This document shows, piece after piece, positions 1 to 6,734 of a stretch of 64,000 nucleotides of DNA. The notes under the pieces were generated by a model. It was not told the origin of the DNA, searched no databases, and worked only from the letters and a program-made list of their open reading frames with translations. Origin of the DNA: an uncultured Marvinbryantia sp. (GTDB lineage Bacteria; Bacillota; Clostridia; Lachnospirales; Lachnospiraceae); NCBI RefSeq assembly GCF_905201705.1, contig NZ_CAJKOX010000014.1, positions 1 to 64,000 of the forward strand, read 5' to 3'. Made by a program: the position numbers and the translations under genes. Position 1 is the first letter of the stretch; the number at the start of each line of letters is the position of its first letter.

Positions 1-13
1 GGAGGATAAGAAA

Positions 14-394
14 ATGAAGAGTTATACAATTACTGTGAATGGTGTAGCATATGACGTAACCGTAGAAGAGGGCGCAGGCGGCGCAGCAGCTCCGGCAGCA
101 AGACCGGCAGCGGCACCGAAAGCAGCTCCGAAGGCAGCTCCGGCTCCGGCAGCAGCTCCGGCTGCAGGCGGTGCAGCAGGCGCTGTTAAGGTAACGGCTT
201 CTGTACCGGGCAAGGTATTTAAGGTAGAGGCAAGCGTTGGACAGGCGGTAAAAGCCGGCGACACCATCGTTATCCTGGAAGCAATGAAGATGGAAATTCC
301 TGTTGTAGCTCCGCAGGACGGCACGGTTGCAAGCATTGACGTGGCAGTGGGCGCGGCTGTAGAGAATGGCGACGTACTGGCATCTCTGAACTAA
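14..394 (+). CDS. Biotin carboxyl carrier subunit of Na+-translocating decarboxylase
   Basis: Small biotin carrier (126 aa) that shuttles CO2 between the carboxyltransferase and the membrane decarboxylase. The N-terminal 20 residues form the beta-strand cap typical of gamma/GcdC-type subunits, residues 20-56 are an Ala/Pro linker, and residues 60-126 are the biotinyl domain with the motif E-A-M-K-M, Lys92 being the biotin site. A perfect GGAGG ribosome binding site sits right at the window edge, so the start is secure. It is followed after 43 bp by the membrane beta subunit and then by the alpha subunit, so the three act as one complex. An upstream small membrane subunit (OadG type) would lie outside the window. 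A second carrier paralogue is at 26080. Confidence 0.93.
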   Translation: MKSYTITVNGVAYDVTVEEGAGGAAAPAARPAAAPKAAPKAAPAPAAAPAAGGAAGAVKVTASVPGKVFKVEASVGQAVKAGDTIVILEAMKMEIPVVAPQDGTVASIDVAVGAAVENGDVLASLN

Positions 395-437
395 TTGCAA
401 AGCGCTTGCGTAACACTACAAAACAGGAGGTAAGACA

Positions 438-1586
438 ATGTCATACATTACAAGTACATTAGGCAATCTGCTCCATCAGACAGCGTTTTTTAACCTGACC
501 TGGGGAAATTACCTGATGATAGCGGTGGCATGTGTATTTTTGTACCTTGCTATCAAACATGGTTTTGAGCCGCTTCTGCTGGTTCCGATTGCATTTGGTA
601 TGCTGTTGGTAAACATTTACCCGGATATCATGGCGAAACCGGAGGAGATGTCTAACGGCGTAGGCGGATTGCTCCATTATTTCTATATTCTGGACGAGTG
701 GAGTATCCTGCCGTCACTAATTTTCATGGGTGTCGGAGCGATGACGGACTTCGGTCCGCTGATTGCGAACCCCAAGAGCTTCCTGCTCGGCGCCGCTGCA
801 CAGCTCGGTATTTACATGGCATATTTCCTTGCCATTTTCCTGGGCTTCAACGGAAAGGCAGCAGCGGCGATCTCCATCATCGGTGGAGCAGACGGCCCGA
901 CTTCTATTTTCCTTGCCGGTAAGCTTGGACAGACATCCCTCATGGGACCGATCGCGGTAGCAGCATATTCTTATATGTCTCTGGTGCCGATCATCCAGCC
1001 GCCTATTATGAAGGCGTTTACCACGGAAGAAGAACGTAAGATTAAGATGGAACAGCTTCGTCCGGTATCCAAACTGGAGAAGATCCTCTTCCCGATCATC
1101 ATCACGATCGTTGTGTGTCTGCTTCTGCCGACCACAGCTCCGCTCGTTGGTATGCTGATGCTCGGAAACCTGTTCCGTGAATCCGGCGTTGTGAAGCAGC
1201 TTACAGAGACCGCTTCCAACGCGCTGATGTATATCGTAGTTATCCTGCTCGGTACTTCTGTAGGTGCTTCCACCAGTGCAGAAGCATTTCTGAACGTGGA
1301 TACACTGAAAATCGTTGTGCTCGGTCTGGTAGCGTTCGCGTTTGGTACCTTCGGCGGCGTCATGTTCGGTAAGCTTATGTGCAAGATGTCCGGCGGTAAG
1401 ATCAACCCGCTGATCGGTTCGGCAGGCGTATCCGCGGTGCCGATGGCAGCCCGTGTATCCCAGAAGGTGGGTGCGGAGGCAGATCCGACCAACTTCCTGC
1501 TCATGCATGCAATGGGTCCGAACGTAGCAGGCGTTATCGGTACGGCCGTAGCGGCAGGTACATTTATGGCGATATTCGGGGTGTAA
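438..1586 (+). CDS. oadB: Na+-translocating decarboxylase beta subunit (membrane)
   Basis: Integral membrane subunit (382 aa) that decarboxylates carboxybiotin and couples this to outward Na+ transport. About nine to eleven hydrophobic segments are visible. The family signature G-G-A-D-G-P-T-S-I-F lies at about residues 151-160, containing the Asp used for Na+ binding in the OadB/GcdB/MmdB family. Length fits the family. The GGAGG site 8 bp before the ATG fixes the start. It lies between the biotin carrier and the alpha subunit. The acyl substrate cannot be told from the beta subunit; the neighbouring OadA-type alpha subunit points to oxaloacetate. Confidence 0.95.
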   Translation: MSYITSTLGNLLHQTAFFNLTWGNYLMIAVACVFLYLAIKHGFEPLLLVPIAFGMLLVNIYPDIMAKPEEMSNGVGGLLHYFYILDEWSILPSLIFMGVGAMTDFGPLIANPKSFLLGAAAQLGIYMAYFLAIFLGFNGKAAAAISIIGGADGPTSIFLAGKLGQTSLMGPIAVAAYSYMSLVPIIQPPIMKAFTTEEERKIKMEQLRPVSKLEKILFPIIITIVVCLLLPTTAPLVGMLMLGNLFRESGVVKQLTETASNALMYIVVILLGTSVGASTSAEAFLNVDTLKIVVLGLVAFAFGTFGGVMFGKLMCKMSGGKINPLIGSAGVSAVPMAARVSQKVGAEADPTNFLLMHAMGPNVAGVIGTAVAAGTFMAIFGV

Positions 1587-1612
1587 TGAGCAGTGCATGG
1601 ACGGTGGAAATT

Positions 1613-1640
1613 GCTCCTGTGAGCCTGCTCACAAAGGAGC
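1613..1640 (+). repeat. Hairpin in the oadB-oadA spacer
   Basis: The 168-bp gap between the beta and alpha subunit genes holds a strong stem: GCTCCTGTGAGC pairs with GCTCAC plus AGGAGC across a 2-nt loop and a 2-nt bulge. There is no T-run behind it, so it is not a classical terminator; an RNA-processing or stability element in the operon message is one reading. Confidence 0.55.
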
Positions 1641-1754
1641 ACATTCTCCAGCGGACATATAGGGCGAGTGCCCGCGACCGAGCGGACGTGGTGCGTTAGC
1701 AAGGTTCGTTCGCAGCACTACGATGAATAGAAAAATAAGGAGGAATATATTAAA

Positions 1755-3167
1755 ATGGCAAAACAGGTTAAAAAACCGATTAAAATTACCGAGACGATTC
1801 TGCGTGACGCACATCAGTCTCTGATTGCCACCAGAATGACAACGGAACAGATGCTTCCGATTGTTGATAAAATGGATAAAGTGGGCTACCACTCTGTAGA
1901 ATGCTGGGGCGGCGCAACATTTGACGCTTCCCTGCGTTTCTTAAAAGAAGATCCGTGGGACAGACTTCGCAAATTCCGCGACGGCTTCAAGAACACGAAG
2001 CTGCAGATGCTGTTCCGTGGACAGAACATTCTTGGTTACCGTCCGTATGCAGACGACGTAGTAGAATATTTCGTACAGAAATCCATCGCAAACGGTATTG
2101 ATATTATCCGTATCTTTGACTGTCTGAACGATCTGCGCAATCTGCAGACAGCCGTTACCGCTGCAAATAAGGAAAAAGGACATGCGCAGGTAGCGCTTTC
2201 CTACACGCTGGGCGAGGCTTACACACTGGATTACTGGAAGGATATGGCAAAGAGAATCGAGGATATGGGTGCAAATTCCATTTGTATCAAGGATATGGCA
2301 GGCCTTCTGCTTCCGTACACCGCAACTGAGCTGGTAACTGCGCTGAAGGAAACCGTAAGCATCCCGATCCAGCTTCACACACACTATACCTCCGGCGTGG
2401 CTTCCATGACTTACTTAAAGGCAGTGGAAGCGGGCGTTGACGTAATCGATACGGCAATGTCTCCGTTCGCTCTGGGAACCTCCCAGCCGGCGACCGAGGT
2501 TATGGTAGAGACCTTCAAGGGAACTCCGTATGATACCGGATTTGATCAGAACCTTCTGGCAGAGATCGCTGACTACTTCCGTCCGATCCGCGACGAGGCG
2601 CTGGAGAGCGGTCTGCTGAACCCGAAGAACCTTGGCGTAAACATCAAGACCCTGCTGTATCAGGTACCGGGCGGTATGCTTTCCAACCTTACCTCCCAGC
2701 TCAAGGACCTTCACGCAGAGGACAAATACTATGAGGTTCTGGAAGAGGTTCCGCGTGTGCGTAAGGATCTCGGCGAGTGCCCGCTGGTAACACCGTCCTC
2801 TCAGATCGTTGGTACCCAGGCAGTTATGAATGTCATCAACGGCGAGCGCTACAAGATGGTTCCGCAGCAGACGAAGGATGTTCTGAGCGGAAGATACGGC
2901 GCAACCGTAAAGCCGTTCAACCCGGAAGTACAGAAGAAGTGCATCGGAGATACGGAAATTATCACCTGCCGTCCGGCAGACCTTATTCCGGACGAGCTGG
3001 ATACACTCAGAGGAGAAATGGCTCAGTGGTCCCAGCAGGACGAGGACGTGCTGACTTATGCACTGTTCCCGCAGGTAGCGACCGAATTCTTCAAATACAG
3101 AGAAGCACAGCAGACAAAGGTAGATGCAACAGTGGCAGATACCAAGAACGGAGCATATCCGGTATAA
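1755..3167 (+). CDS. oadA: Oxaloacetate decarboxylase alpha / carboxyltransferase subunit
   Basis: Cytoplasmic TIM-barrel carboxyltransferase (470 aa) that moves CO2 from oxaloacetate to biotin. The HMGL-like motif T-I-L-R-D-A-H-Q-S at residues 15-23 supplies a metal-binding Asp, the H-T-H-Y metal motif is near residue 207, and I-C-I-K-D-M-A carries the lysine that is carbamylated in this family. It has the PYC_OADA C-terminal region but no biotinyl domain, which matches the separate carrier at 14-394. RBS AAGGAGG precedes the ATG. It ends the operon and is followed by a terminator. The product at 26480 is a paralogue with the same layout. Pyruvate carboxylase subunit B is the alternative name for such proteins. 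Confidence 0.93.
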   Translation: MAKQVKKPIKITETILRDAHQSLIATRMTTEQMLPIVDKMDKVGYHSVECWGGATFDASLRFLKEDPWDRLRKFRDGFKNTKLQMLFRGQNILGYRPYADDVVEYFVQKSIANGIDIIRIFDCLNDLRNLQTAVTAANKEKGHAQVALSYTLGEAYTLDYWKDMAKRIEDMGANSICIKDMAGLLLPYTATELVTALKETVSIPIQLHTHYTSGVASMTYLKAVEAGVDVIDTAMSPFALGTSQPATEVMVETFKGTPYDTGFDQNLLAEIADYFRPIRDEALESGLLNPKNLGVNIKTLLYQVPGGMLSNLTSQLKDLHAEDKYYEVLEEVPRVRKDLGECPLVTPSSQIVGTQAVMNVINGERYKMVPQQTKDVLSGRYGATVKPFNPEVQKKCIGDTEIITCRPADLIPDELDTLRGEMAQWSQQDEDVLTYALFPQVATEFFKYREAQQTKVDATVADTKNGAYPV

Positions 3168-3194
3168 AATCAATAGGTTATATCAAAAGGGATG

Positions 3195-3222
3195 GGGCGC
3201 TGCAAAATGCAGCGCCCTGTTT
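3195..3222 (+). terminator. Rho-independent terminator after oadA
   Basis: GGGCGCTGC, a 5-nt AAAAT loop, then GCAGCGCCC: a perfect 9-bp GC-rich stem followed by a short T-rich run. It separates the decarboxylase operon from the polysaccharide locus. Confidence 0.85.
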
Positions 3223-3312
3223 ACATTTCTATCAATTTTTCGTTATATTCTTAAAAGTCAAAAATTTGTTAATATTTCCATAATATAACCCCTATAAGCC
3301 GTAAAGATTTGA

Positions 3313-3341
3313 TTGACGTAATATAAAATTATTGATATAAT
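3313..3341 (+). promoter_or_regulatory. Sigma-A type promoter of the polysaccharide locus
   Basis: TTGACG, a 17-bp AT-rich spacer and TATAAT, a near-consensus vegetative promoter. The ATG of the first capsule gene lies 45 bp downstream. No other promoter of this quality was seen before about 31.8 kb, so it may drive a very long transcript. Confidence 0.85.
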
Positions 3342-3385
3342 ATTTTCGTCTTAAAATAGTGTATTTTTATAAAAAAAGGAGCAAA

Positions 3386-4114
3386 ATGGAAGGATATTTT
3401 GATATACATTGTCATATCCTGCCGGGGGTCGATGATGGGGCTGCCGATATAGAGACAACGCGTCAGATGTTGAGAGTAGCCTGGGAGGAAGGAATTCGAG
3501 GCATGATCGCAACGCCGCATTTCCATATGGGGCGTATTGAGGTGTCCGCTGAGAAGCTTCGAATGGCATGGGAGCAGACAAGGGCTTGCGCACAGGAGAT
3601 CAGCGAAGAATTTCAGATTTATCTGGGAAATGAGCTGTACAGCAGTCATAGTCTCGTCGAATTGCTGGATGCCGGAAAAATCTTTCCCATGGCGGGAAGC
3701 AGGTATACCCTGGTGGAGTTTTCTGTGCAGAAAGGCTATTCAGAACTTGAGGCATCGCTGAAGCAATTGCAGATGGCAGGATACCGACCGATCCTCGCAC
3801 ATGCAGAACGTTATGAATGTCTTCTGAAAAATCCATATCGCGTAGAAGAATTGGCGGACATGGGGATTCTCATCCAGGTGAACGCAGCAAGCGTGACAGG
3901 AGAAAATGGTTTTGCAGCCAAGAGGTTTGTGAAAAAATTATTGAAATATGAATTGGTACATTTTTTGGGGACAGATGCACATGATATGAAAACAAGAAAA
4001 CCGCTTATGAAAAAATGTGTGTCATATATTGCAGGAAAATACGGGGAAGATTATGCACGACGCATCAGCCGGGACAATGCGCTGCGAATACTGGACAATC
4101 TTTCAGTACGATAA
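3386..4114 (+). CDS. CpsB/CapC-type tyrosine-protein phosphatase (PHP domain)
   Basis: Metal-dependent phosphatase (242 aa) of the CpsB/YwqE family, expected to dephosphorylate the BY-kinase encoded two genes on and so time polymer assembly. Metal ligands are seen in D-I-H-C-H near the N-terminus, A-T-P-H-F-H, L-G-N-E, I-L-A-H-A-E and L-G-T-D-A-H-D. I chose the ATG at 3386, spaced behind an AAAGGAG site, over an upstream in-frame ATG at 3359 that has no ribosome binding site. It is the first gene of the locus. The chain-length gene follows after a 31-bp gap. Confidence 0.92.
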   Translation: MEGYFDIHCHILPGVDDGAADIETTRQMLRVAWEEGIRGMIATPHFHMGRIEVSAEKLRMAWEQTRACAQEISEEFQIYLGNELYSSHSLVELLDAGKIFPMAGSRYTLVEFSVQKGYSELEASLKQLQMAGYRPILAHAERYECLLKNPYRVEELADMGILIQVNAASVTGENGFAAKRFVKKLLKYELVHFLGTDAHDMKTRKPLMKKCVSYIAGKYGEDYARRISRDNALRILDNLSVR

Positions 4115-4145
4115 AAACAGGGAAAAGGAGTTATGGGAAACCGCT

Positions 4146-4889
4146 ATGGAAACAAATAATTATCAGACAAATGAAATCGAAATAGATCTTTGGAAACTAC
4201 TTGCGGCACTTTGGGACAAGCTGTTCATCATTATATTATCTGCGTTGACGGGCGCTATAATATTCTATCTTTTTACTACATTATTTATTACACCTACTTA
4301 TGATTCCACAACAAAAATCTATGTTTTGAACAAACAGAACAGCGATAATTCTTCTATTACATATAGCGATCTGCAAAGTTCTGCGCAGCTGACGAAAGAC
4401 TATATGGAACTGGTTACAACACGTCCGGTGTTGGAAAAGGTGATATCATCTCTCGGACTTGAGAAAATGACGTACAATGACCTGAAGCAAAAAATCAGTG
4501 TGTCGACAGCGTCGGATGGCAGAATTATTTATATAAGAGTAACAGATGAAAATCCAAGACAGGCGAAGGATATTGCGGATGAGATCCGTAGTGCAGTGTC
4601 GGCCCAGATCGTTGATGTGATGGATGTGGAAGCGGTTAGCGTGGTAGAAGAGGCGAATTTGCCGGATACTCCTGCACGCCCCAACAAGCTTCGTAATATG
4701 ATCCTTGGGGCACTTCTTGGTTTTGTCATTGCGTTAATGGTAGTGGCGGGAAGAGTTGTGATGGATGACCGGGTAAAGACGGAAGAAGATGTAGAATATT
4801 ATCTTCATATGAGTGTGTTGGGGACGATCCCGCTGGATACTCACATAAAGAAAAAAACAATGAAAAAAAATAAAAAAAAGAAAAAGTAA
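4146..4889 (+). CDS. Wzz/YveK-type capsule chain-length and kinase-activating protein
   Basis: Membrane protein (247 aa) with two transmembrane helices at about residues 25-47 and 185-207 around an external domain, the layout of Wzz/CapA/YveK polysaccharide co-polymerases. The conserved Pro-rich stretch L-P-D-T-P-A-R-P-N precedes the second helix. The cytoplasmic tail would touch and activate the BY-kinase next door. It ends in a lysine-rich tail coded by long A-runs, a place where replication slippage could change the reading frame. Start at 4146 is preceded by AAGGAG at a rather long distance; an upstream in-frame ATG at 4017 would overlap the phosphatase gene and is less likely. Confidence 0.88.
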   Translation: METNNYQTNEIEIDLWKLLAALWDKLFIIILSALTGAIIFYLFTTLFITPTYDSTTKIYVLNKQNSDNSSITYSDLQSSAQLTKDYMELVTTRPVLEKVISSLGLEKMTYNDLKQKISVSTASDGRIIYIRVTDENPRQAKDIADEIRSAVSAQIVDVMDVEAVSVVEEANLPDTPARPNKLRNMILGALLGFVIALMVVAGRVVMDDRVKTEEDVEYYLHMSVLGTIPLDTHIKKKTMKKNKKKKK

Positions 4890-4924
4890 AAAAGAGATAA
4901 GAGGAAAAGGACAGGGAGGAAAGC

Positions 4925-5620
4925 ATGGCAAGAATAGATGTCAGCGCAATGACAACACTTTCAAACAGGGCCAGTGAGGCGTTTAAGTCTTTGCGGGCAA
5001 ATATAGAATTCTGTGGAAAGGATCAAAGGGTAATTGCTATCACGAGTTGTACTCCAAATGAGGGAAAGAGCGGTACATCTATGAATCTGGCTGCTTCCCT
5101 GGCTGAAGGAGGAAAAAGAGTGATGCTGATAGATGCGGATCTGCGCAAATCCGTATTGCTTGGAAAGCTTGGAATTTCAGAACGGATCCTGGGGCTTACG
5201 AATTTTCTGGCGGGTCAGTGCCAGCTCAATGATGTTATTTGTAAGACAAATTATCCGACATTGGATCTGATCGTGGCTGGTCCGGTGCCTCCGAATCCGG
5301 CGGAGCTCCTGGGAAGTCAGACCTTCAGTAAACTGATTGAGCACCTGAGAAACTATTATGACTATGTAATTATAGATACACCGCCGCTCGGCAGTGTGAT
5401 CGATGGGGCTGTTGTCGCAAAAACATGTGACGGTATTGCTATTGTTGTTGCCTCCAATACAGTGAGCTACCGGTTTGTGCAGAAAATCCGGGAGCAGCTT
5501 GAGCGTACAGACTGTAAAATCCTCGGTGTGATCCTTAACATGGTGGATATGAGTGGGAACAGTTATTATGGGAAATATTATGGAAAATATTATGGAAAAT
5601 ATGAAAACGAAAAATTGTAA
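4925..5620 (+). CDS. CpsD/CapB-type tyrosine autokinase (BY-kinase)
   Basis: Cytoplasmic bacterial tyrosine kinase (231 aa) that controls polymer length together with the Wzz-like partner. Walker A (P-N-E-G-K-S-G-T-S, about residues 44-52), Walker A' (V-M-L-I-D-A-D, 66-72) and Walker B (V-I-I-D-T-P-P) are all present. The C-terminus is a tyrosine cluster made of the unit Y-Y-G-K repeated three times and a final Y, the usual autophosphorylation tail; it is coded by near-identical 12-bp DNA repeats at about 5564-5602. RBS AGGGAGG is well placed. The gene order phosphatase, co-polymerase, kinase is the classic Firmicutes capsule start. Confidence 0.94.
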   Translation: MARIDVSAMTTLSNRASEAFKSLRANIEFCGKDQRVIAITSCTPNEGKSGTSMNLAASLAEGGKRVMLIDADLRKSVLLGKLGISERILGLTNFLAGQCQLNDVICKTNYPTLDLIVAGPVPPNPAELLGSQTFSKLIEHLRNYYDYVIIDTPPLGSVIDGAVVAKTCDGIAIVVASNTVSYRFVQKIREQLERTDCKILGVILNMVDMSGNSYYGKYYGKYYGKYENEKL

Positions 5621-5638
5621 AGAGGGGCAGCCAGAACG

Positions 5639-6388
5639 ATGAGTAAAAAAATATGTACCGTATTGTTGTTATTAGTCTGTATGGCAGGAGGTATATTGTC
5701 GGTATTACTTTATACTGCATCAGATCATATAGGACCGGATATTCAGATACCGGACAGACGTATTATATATCGCGAGGATGATGGAACAGACAGCCTGCTC
5801 GATGGAGTGACTGCTGTGGATAATGTGGATGGAGATGTGACAGATTCTCTGATGGTCGAGGCTATTTACCCTTCAGCGGATGAAAGAAAAGCAAAAGTAA
5901 TTTATGCTGCAATGGATTCCAGCAATAATGTATCGAAAGAACAATGGATAGTAGATTATATTCCGGCTGGGACAGAAAGTGTTGCGGTGGCTGATTCGGC
6001 TAATACAGAACCGGCAGCGCAGCAGGAATCGGTTGGAGAAGGAGATGCGCTGGAGAAGGGAACGGAACCGGAATCTGATACGGAAACAGAAAAGAAATTT
6101 CTTGATGCGAAAATTGCGTTGATTAATGGAAGCGATATGGTGGGTGTATCTGCAAAGTGGCAGGAGAGATTCCAGGAGGACGGTTACACAGATATTGCAA
6201 TCGGAAGTTATTCGGGTGTTGTTGCAGATACAACAATTTATGCGGATGATGATGATCTTATCGCTGAGTTGAAGGAATATTTCCCGGATGCGCGAGAGGA
6301 AAAGGATATGCCGCAACAGGGCGTTGATATTTCACTGGAACAGGTGGAGGCATGTGTGATAATCAGTGCGAAGGATGCGGAGGAATAA
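5639..6388 (+). CDS. Membrane-anchored protein with Ig-like and LytR_C domains
   Basis: A 249-aa protein with an N-terminal membrane anchor (residues 6-26), a short extracellular Ig/DUF5011-like beta domain (about 35-108, with D-N-V-D-G-D-V-T), an acidic Glu-rich linker (about 118-158) and a C-terminal LytR_C-type domain (about 160-249, starting K-I-A-L-I-N-G-S and ending with V-I-I-S). LytR_C domains usually sit behind an LCP catalytic domain, but here none is fused; the LCP enzyme lies at 32012. I infer an accessory role at the cell surface in polymer attachment. The domain calls come from pattern recognition only. Confidence 0.72.
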   Translation: MSKKICTVLLLLVCMAGGILSVLLYTASDHIGPDIQIPDRRIIYREDDGTDSLLDGVTAVDNVDGDVTDSLMVEAIYPSADERKAKVIYAAMDSSNNVSKEQWIVDYIPAGTESVAVADSANTEPAAQQESVGEGDALEKGTEPESDTETEKKFLDAKIALINGSDMVGVSAKWQERFQEDGYTDIAIGSYSGVVADTTIYADDDDLIAELKEYFPDAREEKDMPQQGVDISLEQVEACVIISAKDAEE

Positions 6389-6433
6389 AAAGAAATATTA
6401 GTGCTGTTATAAAGTATATTTAAAGCATGAAGT

Positions 6434-6728
6434 ATGTTTATGAAAAGCCAGCTGATTGCTGTCGAAAGTCTGAAAGGTTCAGGAAAGGCTATGCAAGCAA
6501 AATTGCTTTACGAAGAATTCCTGAAGAAAGGGAGCAACGCGCGAAATATATCGTTTCCAGACTATGAGAGTGATTCTTCAGCGGTGATAAAGATGTATCT
6601 TTCCGGTTAGTTTGGCTCCAATTCGTCGGATGTTAATGCATGTGTTTCATCTGCCTTTTAGGCTGCAGATAGATATGCCGGTTTATAAAACGGACTGGGG
6701 CTGCCGCAAAAAACAGAACATTTGGGGA
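6434..6728 (+). pseudogene. Decayed thymidylate kinase-like gene
   Basis: The frame from ATG 6434 reads a P-loop start (L-I-A-V-E-S-L-K-G-S-G-K) and then F-P-D-Y-E-S-D-S-S-A, as in clostridial dTMP kinase-like proteins. It meets a stop at 6608 where the family has Glu. The same frame then goes on with F-G-S-N-S-S-D-V-N-A, a second stop, A-A-D-R-Y-A, and after a one-base shift Y-K-T-D-W-G. So two nonsense changes and one frameshift, then loss of the rest. Part of it was absorbed into the apparent 5' extension of the next gene. Confidence 0.75.
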
Positions 6729-6734
6729 AGAGAT

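Noticed and set aside
717..1598. Long minus-strand open frame opposite oadB
   Set aside because: It is a codon-bias shadow of the membrane subunit gene, Cys/His/Arg-rich with no ribosome binding site. The same holds for the long reverse frames opposite rpsA, lepA and leuS.
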